DNA of 64,000 nucleotides from Acidobacteriota bacterium (GTDB lineage: Bacteria; Acidobacteriota; Terriglobia; Bryobacterales; Bryobacteraceae), in assembly GCA_017307505.1 (NCBI GenBank), contig JAFKEE010000054.1, positions 1 through 64,000 of the forward strand, in the 5' to 3' direction. Each line of letters starts with the position of its first letter. Within the stretch, counting starts at the first letter, position 1. This document shows, piece after piece, positions 42,586 to 52,500 of the stretch. The notes under the pieces are model-generated. The model did no database searches. It had not been told where the DNA came from and worked only from the letters and a program-made list of their open reading frames with translations. Both the position numbers and the translations under genes were made by a program.

Positions 42586-44802
42586 TCATGGCCGGCGTCC
42601 CCAGGGCAGCTCCGACGCGCCGCACTGCTGGACCTTGATGTCGAACCGTCCTGACTCGGAGAGGATGAACAGCTCGCTCAGATCGGAAACGGAGGCGCTA
42701 CGCTCGACGAAGACGTTCAAATGGCGGGTGCCTCCACCGCCCATGCGGTTGCCCGGAAGCCAGGACTTGATAAGGCCAGGGAAGCCGTGCGCGCTCACCA
42801 GCAGATAGAGGTAGCCATCGGCGGCGGCGGGGCGCTGATCCAGAGGCTGAACTTCGCAGTGGATCCGAAGGTAATTGAAATTCCTGCCGATGGGCGCTAG
42901 ACTGACGGCGGCTTCTGTCAATTGAGCCGGCGAGAGCACCAAAGGCTCGGCCGCGACGTGGCGGGCCCAGCCGATATTGCGGCCGTGGGCGTTGTAGTCC
43001 ACCGGGAAGACCGGCCTCTCGGGCAGGGGCTCTGCCTGCCGGCTGAAGTCGATTCTGGCGATGGAATAGTAGCCCGCGTCCCAGGACGGCCACTGCGTGA
43101 CGGGCGTCAGCCACTTCCTGTGAATGACCGAGTTGGAGAAGTAAACATCCTCGGTGCTGACGTCGCCGAGGTGGTCGGAGAGGTATTCCACCTTTTGATC
43201 CCGGAGGAACCGCTCCGCCGCTCCCTCGCGCAGGTAGGTCCGAACGAACCCGGGCGAGTTGATGACGCCGTCCAGGTTGCTGATCGCACGGCCGCCGTCG
43301 AGAAAGAACGCCTGCGTGCCGACGCTGAAGCCGGCGATGCGCGTGCCGGGCGGGGTGCGGCGATTGAGAATCCGTGCCGCCGTCACCCACTGGTTGACGT
43401 CCTCACGGGCGGTGACGATGCGGCAGTGGGTGTAGCCGATGGCAGCGGTCAGCGCGAGCATGGCGGTGGCTGCCGCTGTCGCAGCCAGGCCGAGCGCGGG
43501 CCAGCGCTGTGCATACCTGCGGGCCAGCAAGGCCGCGCCGTCGAACACTGAGGCGACGAGTTCGATCACCAGCAGCACTTGCGGCACGTAGTACCAGTTG
43601 ATGTATCCGGCCTGAGCGGCGAAGAGCGGGTAGGTGAACACATAGACGAGCATCTGAAGGCCGGCGAAGAGGAACAACGCCAGGCGCAGGCGGCGCCCCG
43701 GAGACAGGGAGCGGAAGCCGGAGATCACCCGGACCAGCAAGCCCGCAACGCACAAGAGCACAAGGCCCCAGGAGAGGGCGCGAAAGGCGCCTAGAGTGCG
43801 GATGCCGGGATAAAGGTTGAAGTTGCGAGGCTCCCAGTGATCCTGAGGACCCAGGATGACCGGAATGAGGTGTTCGAGATACGGCTTGAGAGTGGCAAAC
43901 GCGGCGGAGATATGGCGGTCCGACGGGATGGCGGTGCGTTCTATGTGCCCTTTCGCCATCATGCTGGCCGGGAAGATGCTGCCGAAGAACACCAGATTGC
44001 CGAGCACATAGAGCAGGAGGCTGGCTACGGGCAGGAGTAGCGGCAACGCCAGGCGCGTCCACCGCGTGCGGGGTGGCACCGCAAGCGCGGCTGGGGAAAA
44101 GGCGAAGGAGCCGAGCACGAGCGTAAACAGGGGTAGCAGCAGCGCGTAATCCAACCGGCTCAGGGCGGCGCAGGACAGCAGTGCGCCGAGCACGAGCATC
44201 TGCTTGTGAGAAGGGAACGTAGATTGGATGGCGTAAGAGAACGCGAGCAACCCCACGAGAGAGGCGGCGGCGATGCCGCTCTCCATGCCGGAGTTCCAGT
44301 AGAGAAAGAGCGGGCTGAAAAGCAGGAGGGCGAGGAAGACGGCCTTGTAGGCCCAGGTCCGCGGGCAGGAGCGGATGTACAGAATGGCGGAAATGAGGAC
44401 GACCAGAAATCCTCCGGCGGAGATGGCGCGCATCTGAGCCAGGCGGTCCGTGAAGAACGCCATAATGGCCACCGCGGCGCCCATCCAAAGCGGCTGAAAC
44501 CCATTTGTCGCATTCCTGCCGTCGAGGGAAAAAACGAAGGAATGAACAAAATTCCTGGCCGGAACGAGATAGTAAAATGCGTCCTCGGTAATCATTTGGC
44601 TGGCGTACATCTCTTCCGGAATGCGCGCCACGAGGAAGTAATACACGAGAGTAGGGAACAAGAGGGAGAGAGCCAGGAGGAGGGGGATCCAGTTTGTCGG
44701 ATTGGATCCCGTCCGGGCGGTTTCACGCGGCAGATCCGGCGCCGGCCGCTTTGGTGCCACCACAGCTGGCCGGTCCGCGCGATGAGTCTTACTGTTGGCC
44801 AT
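42586..44802 (-). CDS. Polytopic GT-C-like glycosyltransferase
   Basis: This is a 738-residue membrane protein with about 11 helices in residues 38-480 and a soluble C-terminal part. The first loop carries EDAFYYLVPARNFVHSF with TNGFQPLWM, an acidic and 'TNG(F/Y)xPLW' pattern seen in GT-C enzymes that use lipid-phosphate sugars. The C-terminal 250 residues contain a beta-rich domain. It is encoded directly before the GT2 enzyme. The acceptor is unknown. Confidence 0.7.
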   Translation of the reverse strand: MANSKTHRADRPAVVAPKRPAPDLPRETARTGSNPTNWIPLLLALSLLFPTLVYYFLVARIPEEMYASQMITEDAFYYLVPARNFVHSFVFSLDGRNATNGFQPLWMGAAVAIMAFFTDRLAQMRAISAGGFLVVLISAILYIRSCPRTWAYKAVFLALLLFSPLFLYWNSGMESGIAAASLVGLLAFSYAIQSTFPSHKQMLVLGALLSCAALSRLDYALLLPLFTLVLGSFAFSPAALAVPPRTRWTRLALPLLLPVASLLLYVLGNLVFFGSIFPASMMAKGHIERTAIPSDRHISAAFATLKPYLEHLIPVILGPQDHWEPRNFNLYPGIRTLGAFRALSWGLVLLCVAGLLVRVISGFRSLSPGRRLRLALFLFAGLQMLVYVFTYPLFAAQAGYINWYYVPQVLLVIELVASVFDGAALLARRYAQRWPALGLAATAAATAMLALTAAIGYTHCRIVTAREDVNQWVTAARILNRRTPPGTRIAGFSVGTQAFFLDGGRAISNLDGVINSPGFVRTYLREGAAERFLRDQKVEYLSDHLGDVSTEDVYFSNSVIHRKWLTPVTQWPSWDAGYYSIARIDFSRQAEPLPERPVFPVDYNAHGRNIGWARHVAAEPLVLSPAQLTEAAVSLAPIGRNFNYLRIHCEVQPLDQRPAAADGYLYLLVSAHGFPGLIKSWLPGNRMGGGGTRHLNVFVERSASVSDLSELFILSESGRFDIKVQQCGASELPWGRRP

Positions 44803-44824
44803 GGCTCAGAGCAGGATTCCAGGA

Positions 44825-44840
44825 TTGCGCAACAGCGCAA
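44825..44840. promoter_or_regulatory. Short perfect hairpin upstream of GT-C gene
   Basis: TTGCGC-AACA-GCGCAA forms a 6-bp stem with a 4-base loop 22 bases before the start at 44802, either a leader hairpin or an operator. Confidence 0.35.
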
Positions 44841-45051
44841 CTGGATTGAAGAGCCATATTAACAAAAGGACCCGACAAACGCGCCGCCGTTCCCAGAATT
44901 AGCGGCAGTGAAGATCCAGGCGGGTGGAAGCTGAAGGAATCGCTATTTCGAAGAGAGAAGGCAGGCGGTCTTTTATCATGCGACAGCAATGTACCTGTAT
45001 TTATCCTGACGAATACACGTTGATTGCTGCCAAGGCCGGCTCAAGGAAAGA

Positions 45052-45083
45052 GGGCGCAGGCAGGCGCATTGCCGCCTGCGCCC
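45052..45083 (-). terminator. Intrinsic terminator of GEFTR-repeat gene
   Basis: GGGCGCAGGC (45052-45061) pairs with GCCTGCGCCC (45074-45083), with further GGC/GCC pairing inside. On the minus strand the stem is followed by TCTTTCCTT. It lies 8 bases after the stop codon. Confidence 0.75.
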
Positions 45084-45091
45084 TGGAGTCA

Positions 45092-47329
45092 TTAACGCAA
45101 CAGCCAGAAGGCGACTACGGCCACGATGGCCAGCACCAGCAGGATGCTCAGCCCGATGATGAGCGGCATCATGGGGTTTTTCGCGGGCACCGCCGGCTTG
45201 GCGGGGGCAGCCACGGCAGGTGGTGCGGGCGCAGGGGGCCGGACGGGAGTCGACATCATGCGCGTGAATTCACCCGCTCCACTGTGGACGGTAGGCGGGG
45301 TCGGGGCGGCCGGAGGTGTAGGGGCGATAGGCAGGGAACTCTGCATCTGTCCGTAAGGCGTGCTGGGCATGCGAGGGGCTTCGGTGGGGACAGGAGTGCC
45401 GGAGAAGATGCGGGTGAATTCGCCGGGCGCGGCCGGCGCGGCAGCGGCGGGCGGCGGAGTAGGCGCCGGCGGAGTGAAGGTCTGGCCGCTGTCGAACATG
45501 TGCATGAGGTCGTCGCGCTTGGGTTCGTTCCACGAGCCGGGGCCCGGCTGGGGTTTGGGCACAAAGGGGGCGTCCGCGTCGGGCGGCAGGACTGGGGCGG
45601 ATCCTGGCGTTGCGGCGCCGGGCTTCCAGGAAGCGCGCAGCATGCGGGTGAATTCACCGGGCTCGGCGGAGGGCGGAGCCGCGGCGGGAGAAGAAGGGGG
45701 CGGCCATGCGGGTGCCGGGGTGGATTGGGGCGGCGGCGCCGGCCGGTCCCAGGACAGGGTGGACGGAGACGCTGCGGATGGCGTTTCGCCCAACTGGGGC
45801 GCGCGCATCATGCGGGTGAACTCGCCCGTCTGGCCCTGCGACGAAGCGGGCGGCGGGGGTGCGGATACAGGCGGCGGAGGAGGAACCGCGGCAGGCAGCG
45901 GCGGTGGCGCTGCCGGTTGAGCGGGGGCCACGGAGGAAAAGTCGCTCTGGCGGATCATCCGGGTGAATTCGCCGGCTTCCGCCTGGGGCGGCGGAGCGGC
46001 GGTAGCGGGCGGCGGAGGCGCAGTGGGCAGCGGAGGCGGGGGCGCCGGCTTGGGCGTTGTTACGGAAGCGAACTCGCTCTGCCGGATCATGCGCGTGAAC
46101 TCCCCTGCTTCGGCCTGGGGTGGTGGCGGAGGCGTGGCGGCCGCCACGGGCGGCGGAGGAGGAGCAGCGGGGACAGGCGGGGGCGCCGCCGGTTGGGGTG
46201 TGGTCACAGAGGCGTATTCGCTTTTCCGCATCATGCGCGTGAACTCTCCGGCTTCGGCCTGAGGTGGTGGCGGAGGAGGTGCGACCGTCACGGGCGGAGG
46301 AGGAGCCTCGGGCACAGGCGCGGGGGCCGCCGGTTGGGGCGTAGTCACAGAGGCGTATTCGCTTTGCCTCATCATGCGCGTGAACTCACCAGGCTCCGAT
46401 CCAGCGGCGGCCGTTGGCAGCGGAGGGGGCGCCACCGGGAGCGGCGGGGGCGGTGGTGCGGCGGCCTGGGCCGGAACAGGGGGCGGAGTGGCAGGCTTGG
46501 CGGCCGGCGCGGATCCAAACTGGCTGGCGTGGAGCAGGCGCGTAAACTCACCGGGTTCCGAGGAGGACTGCGGCGGCGCGGGTTCGGGCTTGTATTGCGG
46601 AATCTCCGGCGCGTGAGACGCCGGTTCGGGAGGCGTGGGCAGCGGCGGAGGAACGGGCGCGGCGGCGGTGGGCTCGGCCGGCGGCGCCGGAGCCTGGGCC
46701 ATCTGCATCAGGCGCGTGAACTCGCCCGGAGACTGGCTGGAGACGGGGGGTACCTCTTCGGAAGCCGGGGGCGGCGGCGGGTTTTGCTGGGCGGCCTTGA
46801 ATTCACCGGCATCCCACTGGGGAATCCTGATTCGTGTCTTGCCGGAGGGCGAACCGGGCATGGCCCATTGTCCGGCCTTGCCGAGATCCTGGGATGTGGC
46901 GGGTGGAGGCGGGGGCGCCGAAGGCAGCGGGGGCGGCTCAGGCGGAGCGGCGGGCGGAGCAACCTCAGGGGCGTGGGCCGGCGGCGGCTCCGGGACCTGC
47001 CCGGCCGCGATCGCATCGGCCTCGCCGTGGGCCAGGCCGGCCGACGCGCCCAGCCAGGTACGAAACAGTACGGCGCCCGGCAGAATCGAAGTCACGATGA
47101 AGACGGCGCCCTGCCATTCCCCAATCTCGACGATGTGGCACTGTTGTTCCGAGGGAAGCCGGCCGGCCTGCTTGAGCAGGGGCTCGTCTTCCGGGCCGCG
47201 TCCAGCCGGGAACAGATGCAGCAGCAGGATGCGCCCCGAGGTGCGCTCCTGCACGGGGACTGTCTGCTCGACGCTGACCGTTGGGTCCGCCAACGGCTGC
47301 AGAAATTCATATTTGCGGTTCAGATCCAT
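45092..47329 (-). CDS. Tail-anchored multivalent GEFTR-motif protein
   Basis: This 745-residue protein has three parts. Residues 1-105 form a folded domain resembling the end of a kinase N-lobe and hinge (CHIVEIGEWQGAVFIVTSIL then PGAVLFRTWL), but no glycine loop, HRD or DFG is present. Residues 110-715 are disordered and Pro/Ala-rich and carry ten exact GEFTR motifs starting at 202, 260, 314, 361, 409, 453, 502, 558, 636 and 686, plus a degenerate GEFK at 175. Residues 720-743 are one membrane helix with a 2-residue tail (LLR), so the rest faces the cytoplasm. The ATG at 47329 has GGAGG just upstream; the longer frame adds 70 residues with no such site. It is divergent from tssK2-tssL-tssM. 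The function is unknown; scaffold is the best guess. Confidence 0.8.
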   Translation of the reverse strand: MDLNRKYEFLQPLADPTVSVEQTVPVQERTSGRILLLHLFPAGRGPEDEPLLKQAGRLPSEQQCHIVEIGEWQGAVFIVTSILPGAVLFRTWLGASAGLAHGEADAIAAGQVPEPPPAHAPEVAPPAAPPEPPPLPSAPPPPPATSQDLGKAGQWAMPGSPSGKTRIRIPQWDAGEFKAAQQNPPPPPASEEVPPVSSQSPGEFTRLMQMAQAPAPPAEPTAAAPVPPPLPTPPEPASHAPEIPQYKPEPAPPQSSSEPGEFTRLLHASQFGSAPAAKPATPPPVPAQAAAPPPPPLPVAPPPLPTAAAGSEPGEFTRMMRQSEYASVTTPQPAAPAPVPEAPPPPVTVAPPPPPPQAEAGEFTRMMRKSEYASVTTPQPAAPPPVPAAPPPPPVAAATPPPPPQAEAGEFTRMIRQSEFASVTTPKPAPPPPLPTAPPPPATAAPPPQAEAGEFTRMIRQSDFSSVAPAQPAAPPPLPAAVPPPPPVSAPPPPASSQGQTGEFTRMMRAPQLGETPSAASPSTLSWDRPAPPPQSTPAPAWPPPSSPAAAPPSAEPGEFTRMLRASWKPGAATPGSAPVLPPDADAPFVPKPQPGPGSWNEPKRDDLMHMFDSGQTFTPPAPTPPPAAAAPAAPGEFTRIFSGTPVPTEAPRMPSTPYGQMQSSLPIAPTPPAAPTPPTVHSGAGEFTRMMSTPVRPPAPAPPAVAAPAKPAVPAKNPMMPLIIGLSILLVLAIVAVVAFWLLR
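45254..46807 (-). repeat. GEFTR short-motif repeats in Pro-rich linkers
   Basis: There are ten copies of G-E-F-T-R followed by (M/L/I)(M/L/I/F), spaced 44-78 residues apart. Copies 3-6 share a longer unit, GEFTRM(M/I)R(Q/K)S(E/D)(Y/F) then (A/S)SV, with 44-48-residue periods that suggest recent tandem duplication. The outer copies differ in linker sequence but keep the motif, as expected if the motif itself is under selection. Confidence 0.9.
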
Positions 47330-47369
47330 CACCCCTCCGGACAATCCGTAGCAAACTACCAGATGCACG

Positions 47370-47381
47370 TTTATTATAAGT
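47370..47381. promoter_or_regulatory. Candidate divergent promoter boxes
   Basis: TTATTATAAG in the 114-base gap between the GEFTR gene and tssK2 reads as TATAAT on the minus strand and TATAAG on the plus strand. No strong -35 was found for either direction. A short CGCAA-T-TTGCG palindrome lies beside it at 47388-47398. Confidence 0.4.
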
Positions 47382-47443
47382 AGCGGACGCAATTTGCGCG
47401 CGTCTGACTTTGGACCGCAGTGCACTGGGAGCATCGCCGGAAC

Positions 47444-48781
47444 ATGAGATTCCTTTCTAGGGTGGTCTGGTCGGAGGGCATGTACCTTGGTCCGCACCAC
47501 TTTCAGGTACAGGGACGCTACTTTGAAGACTCTCTTCACTTTGCAGCCTCAGCGCTCATGGGCCAGCCGTATGGGCTCATGGGCTGCCTCCTGGACCCTG
47601 ACGCCCTCTCCAACGGCACGCTTTCCGTTATTCATGCCCGAGGTATCTTTCGGGACGGACTACAATTCCACATGCCGGAGTGCGACGCGGCTCCGGCGCC
47701 TCGCGCCATCGGGGATCTGTTCCCGCCCATCCGGAGTTCGGTAGTCGTGCTGCTGGGCGTGCCGGAACGGCTGGAGAACGGACCGAACTGCTCCATGAAC
47801 GAGGAAGGGTCGCAAACCCGCTATGTGGCCCGGAACCGGCCCTACGCGGACGAGACCACGGGCCGGGACGAGCGGACCATTGAGCTGGGGGGCAAGGACT
47901 TCCGGCTGTTGCTGGACACTGAGCCGCAGGACGGGCTGGTGTGTCTGCCGCTGGCTCGCGTGATGCGCGACGGGGCGGGCCAGTACGTCTTCGATCCCTC
48001 TTTCGTGCCGCCGTGCCTCCAGATCGGCGCCAGCGAGTACCTGATGCTGCTATTGCGGCGCCTGATCGAGATCCTGGGGGAAAAGAGCGCGACACTGAGC
48101 CGGGCTCCGGCCGGCGGCGGCGACCGATCTTCCCGGGAGGTCGCCAATTTCTGGCTGCTGCATTCCGTCAACAGCGCCCTGGCCGCGCTGCGGCATCAGT
48201 GGACTTCCAAGCGGGGGCACCCGGAGGAGATTTTCCTCGAGCTGTCCCGGCTGGCGGGCGCGCTTTGCACGTTCAGCCTCGATTCGCACCCGCGCAACCT
48301 GCCGTCGTTCGATCACGACAATCCGGGACCGTGTTTCGACGCGCTGGACTATCACATCCGCACCCACCTGGAGATCACGGTGCCGACGCGCTGCATCGAG
48401 ATCCAACTGGTGCAGACCGCGCCGTGCTTCTACGAAGGCGAGATCACCGACACCCGCTGTCTCGACCGTTCGTCCTGGGTGATCGACCTGCATGCCACCA
48501 CCGGCGACGCCGACCTGATCGAGAAGGCGCCGCGGCTGGTGAAAGTCTGCTCCGCCAAATTTATCGGCGAACTCGTCAAACGAGCCATGGCGGGCCTGCC
48601 CATGGCGCATCTGCCCATGCCGCCGCCGTCCGTCCCGATGCGGGTTGAATCGCAGTATTTCAGCGTTTCGAAATCCGGTCCCTTCTGGGAGAACATCATG
48701 GTGACCCGCCGTGTGGGCATCTATGTGCCGGCGGAGTTGCCGGATCCTGACCTGAAGCTCTTTGTCGTCCTGGATGCGTGA
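47444..48781 (+). CDS. tssK: T6SS baseplate protein TssK, copy 2 (canonical)
   Basis: This is a 445-residue TssK. The N-terminal landmark is typical: VVWSEGMYLGPHHFQVQGRY. Later blocks match copy 1: RGIFRDGLQFHMPE, VANFWLLHSVNSALA, RNLPSFDHDNPGPCF and YVPAELPDPDLKLFVVL. It is encoded with tssL and tssM, so this copy is probably the one that contacts the membrane complex. The ATG at 47444 begins at the conserved domain. Confidence 0.93.
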   Translation: MRFLSRVVWSEGMYLGPHHFQVQGRYFEDSLHFAASALMGQPYGLMGCLLDPDALSNGTLSVIHARGIFRDGLQFHMPECDAAPAPRAIGDLFPPIRSSVVVLLGVPERLENGPNCSMNEEGSQTRYVARNRPYADETTGRDERTIELGGKDFRLLLDTEPQDGLVCLPLARVMRDGAGQYVFDPSFVPPCLQIGASEYLMLLLRRLIEILGEKSATLSRAPAGGGDRSSREVANFWLLHSVNSALAALRHQWTSKRGHPEEIFLELSRLAGALCTFSLDSHPRNLPSFDHDNPGPCFDALDYHIRTHLEITVPTRCIEIQLVQTAPCFYEGEITDTRCLDRSSWVIDLHATTGDADLIEKAPRLVKVCSAKFIGELVKRAMAGLPMAHLPMPPPSVPMRVESQYFSVSKSGPFWENIMVTRRVGIYVPAELPDPDLKLFVVLDA

Positions 48782-48791
48782 GGCCTAGCCT

Positions 48792-49508
48792 ATGTCACAG
48801 CCCCAAACTGCGGAAGCGGCCTCGCGCCGTCCCTCTAATCTGCCTTTGATCCTGCAGGAGGCGATCACGGCGACCGTGCGCATCCGTTCGATGCCGCAGG
48901 CGGTTTCCAGCGAGGAGGCCTTCCGGCAGCAGATGCGGGAGGCACTCAAAATCGCCGCACAGGAGGCACGCACGCCGGGCGGCTATTCACCGGAAGACAT
49001 CAAGATGGCGATCTTCGCGGTGGTTGGTTTCCTGGACGAATCCATCCTCAAGGCAGGCAACCGGGCCTTCCGGGAGTGGCCCACGAAGCCGCTGCAAGAG
49101 GAGTTCTTCGGCACGCACCTGGCGGGTGAGCTGTTCTTCCAGAACCTGGAGCGGCTGTTGCGCATGGAAGACTCCTACGAGCTGGCCGATGTTCTCGAGG
49201 TCCACCAGTTGTGCATGCTGCTGGGTTTCCGGGGCCGCTATAGCGCGCGCAGCCCGATGGAGTTCCAGGGCGTCCTGAACACGGTAGCGGAAAAGATTGC
49301 CCGGATTCGGGGCGAGTACGGCGCGCTGACCGAGGCGTGGCGGTTGCCGAATGAGCGGATCGTGCAGGGCGCGGATCCGTGGAGCAAGCGGCTGTTGTAT
49401 ACAGCCATCGGGTTCGCGGCGGTCACGCTGCTGCTGTTCGCGGTGTTCAAGATGTCGCTGATTTCCGGGGTTTCCGATGTGGCGGCCATTCCGGTGCGGG
49501 TGCGGTAG
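48792..49508 (+). CDS. tssL: T6SS inner-membrane protein TssL (DotU)
   Basis: This is a 238-residue DotU-family protein. The cytoplasmic helical domain includes IFAVVGFLDESILKAG, EEFFGTHLAGELFFQNLERL, and the signature LEVHQLCMLLGFRGRYS. A single C-terminal membrane helix (LLYTAIGFAAVTLLLFAVF) follows, with no OmpA-like extension. It starts 10 bases after tssK2 and ends 6 bases before tssM. It forms the membrane complex with TssM. Confidence 0.95.
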   Translation: MSQPQTAEAASRRPSNLPLILQEAITATVRIRSMPQAVSSEEAFRQQMREALKIAAQEARTPGGYSPEDIKMAIFAVVGFLDESILKAGNRAFREWPTKPLQEEFFGTHLAGELFFQNLERLLRMEDSYELADVLEVHQLCMLLGFRGRYSARSPMEFQGVLNTVAEKIARIRGEYGALTEAWRLPNERIVQGADPWSKRLLYTAIGFAAVTLLLFAVFKMSLISGVSDVAAIPVRVR

Positions 49509-49514
49509 GAGTTC

Positions 49515-52500
49515 ATGATGCGAAAAGTCGTTCTCATTACGGTCCTGATCCTCCTGCTCTGGCTGGTTCTGGCGTGGTTCCTCGGCACGTGGCTAGGCTT
49601 GCACGGGGGCATTTTGTGGGGCCTGCGGATCTCTTTGTGGGTGATCGGCCTGATCACGGCCGGCTTCGTCATCTGGTTCTTCTGGCGGAAAGCCAAGCGG
49701 GAACGGGAATTGGAAGAAGGCATGGACGCCAACGAGGGCGACGAGATCGCCACCCTGTTGCGTGAGGCCGAGAAGAAGCTGACCGCCGCCCGAAATGGCA
49801 AAACCACGGGTCTGGCCACGACGCCTGTCGTGCTGATCGCAGGGGAACCGGGCAGCGCCAAGACGAGTGTCGTGCTGAGTTCCGGCATCGATCCGGAGCT
49901 CATCGCGGGCCGGGTGCACCAGGACAATGTCGTGACACCGACCCGGGTTGCCAACGTCTGGTACGCCAATGGCATTGCCATGGTGGAGGCGGGCGGTGCG
50001 CTCACCCAGGACAAGGCGCTTTGGAACCGGCTGATCCGGGGTCTGCGGCCGGGCAGGCTGGCCGGAATCTTCGGCTCCGGCGGCCGGGCGCCAAGGGCGG
50101 CGCTGGTTTGTTTTGATGCTGAGACTTTCGCACATCCGGGCGGAGCGGAGGCTGCTTCGGCGACGGCTAAGAAGCTGCGGCAGAGACTCGCCGCGCTGAG
50201 TGAGGATCTGGGCGTCAACCTGCCCGTATACGCGCTGTTCACGCGCATGGACCGGATTCCCGGGTTCCTGGAGTATGTCCGCAACCTGAGCAATGAAGAA
50301 GTGAGCCGGGCGCTGGGCGCTACTCTGCCGCTCTCTGCCGGGCAGCAAGCCAGGACCTACGGCGAAGAGCAGACGGCGCGGATCTCGGCTGCGCTGGAAA
50401 GCCTGTTCAAGGAGCTTGCCAATTACCGGCCGCCCCTGCTGGGCCGTGAGACCGAGGCGAATGCCCTGCCCCCGACCTATGAGTTCCCGAGGGAATTCCG
50501 GAAGCTGCAGGCGCCCATCGTGCAGTTCCTGCTGGACCTGTGCCGGCCCAGCCAGCTCTCGACCGGGCCGTACCTGCGCGGGTTCTACTTTTCGGGTGTG
50601 CGGCCTGTGGTCATCCAGGAGTTCTCGGGCGCCAGCGACCTGGCTTCCCCCATGCAAACCCAGGGTGGCGTGCCGCAGGCCACTTCGATCTTCCGAATCG
50701 GGCTGGAGGCGAACAAGCCGGTGGCGCACCAGGCTCCTTCCGTCACGACACGGCGTGTGCCGCAGTGGACGTTCCTGGGTGCGCTGTTCCACGATGTGAT
50801 GCTGGCCGACAGGCTCGCCCTGGGCGGCAGCACCTCCAGCACGAAGACGAATACGCTGCGCCGCGTGGGACTGGCGCTGGTGTGCTTCCTCTGCCTGGTA
50901 TTCAGCATCGGGATGATCGTCTCGTACGTGCGGAACCGCGCGCTGGAGACCCGGGTGCTGGAAGCAGCGAAGGGCATCAACTCCTCCGAATCGACCGGCG
51001 CCGACCTGGCCTCCGCCGATGCGCTGCGCAAGCTGGATACCCTGAGAAGCTCGCTCGTCACGCTGGACTCATACAAGCGCGACGGTTCTCCCTGGAGCTT
51101 CCACTGGGGTCTCTACACCGGCGACAGCCTCTACCAACCGGCTCGCAAAGTCTACTTCGACCGCTTCCGCCAGTTGCTGTTCGGGCAGACGCAGACCTCA
51201 ATGCTGACGTTCCTGAGGCAACTGCCGCCGGCACCAGGGCCGGAATATAACCCGACCTACGACGCGTTGAAAGGCTACCTCATCACCACCGCGCACCACG
51301 ACAAGAGTTCGTCGAGCTTCCTGACTCCGGTGCTGATGAAGTTCTGGAGCGAAGGCCGCAGTGTCGACGCCGAGCGCATGAAGCTGGCGCAGGATCAGTT
51401 CGACTACTACGCGCAGGCGCTTCAGGCCGAGAATCCATATTCGAACGAGAACGACGCCGCAACCATCGAGACGGCCCGCCACTACCTGGCGCAGTTCGGC
51501 GACCTGATGCGGGTCTACCGCGCCATGCTGGCCGACGCCGCCAAGAGCGGTCCGCCCATTAACTATCACAAGCGTTTTCCGGGCGCCGACCAGGCGATGA
51601 CGGACCAGCGCGAAGTGCAGCCGGCGTTCACCAAAGCCGGCTGGGAGTTCATGAAGGGTGCGATCAAGAATCCTGACCGCTACTTCAGCGGCGAGCAGTG
51701 GGTATTGGGCGAACAGGTTACCTCGAAGATCGATCGCGCCAAGCTGGTCGAGCAGTTGCAGCAGAAGTACAACGCGGACTTCACCGGAGAGTGGCGGGCG
51801 TTCCTGCGCGCCGCGTCGGTGCAGCGGTATGCGAACATCGCCGATGCTTCGAAGAAGTTGTCGCTGCAGACGGGGCCGCAGTCCCCGCTGCTGGCGCTGA
51901 TCTGGCTGATCTCGCAGAACACGGCGGTGGATGGGCCGACCGTAGCGGAGGTGTTCCAGCCAGCGCAGGCGGTAGTGCCTCCGGCGAGTACGGATCGCTA
52001 CATCGCTCCACCGAACCAGAACTACATGAACGCCTTGCTGGGCCTGCAGACGTCACTGGAGTCGATTGTGGGCCAGCCGGCGCCGAATGAGATGGTGGCG
52101 TCCCAGATCCTGGGCAATGCTTCCACGGCGAAACTGGCGGCAAGGCAACTGGCGCAGACGTTCCGGCTGGATCCGGAGGGCCACACGGAAGCGCAGGTGC
52201 AGAAGCTGCTGGAAGACCCCATCACGAACGTCGAAGGTCTGTTGAAGGGTCTCGGACCGGCGGAACTGAACGGCAAAGGCAAGGGTGTCTGCGCACAGAT
52301 GAGCGCCGTCTGGAGCAAGTATCCGTTCGACCCGAACGCCACGGCCGAGGCCACACTGGCCGAGGTGAACGGCCTGCTGCACAAGCCGGATGGCGCCTTG
52401 TGGGTGTTCTATGAAACCAGCCTGTCGAAGCTGCTGCAGAAGCAAGGCTTGCAGTACGTGCCGAATCCGGCGGGCGGCATGAACCTGAATCCGGCGTTTG

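Noticed and set aside
44924-47383. Long plus-strand open frame (819 codons, Gly/Arg-rich) opposite the GEFTR gene
   Set aside because: It is the antisense of a Pro/Ala-rich coding region. The minus strand has the SD, terminator, conserved motif and membrane helix.
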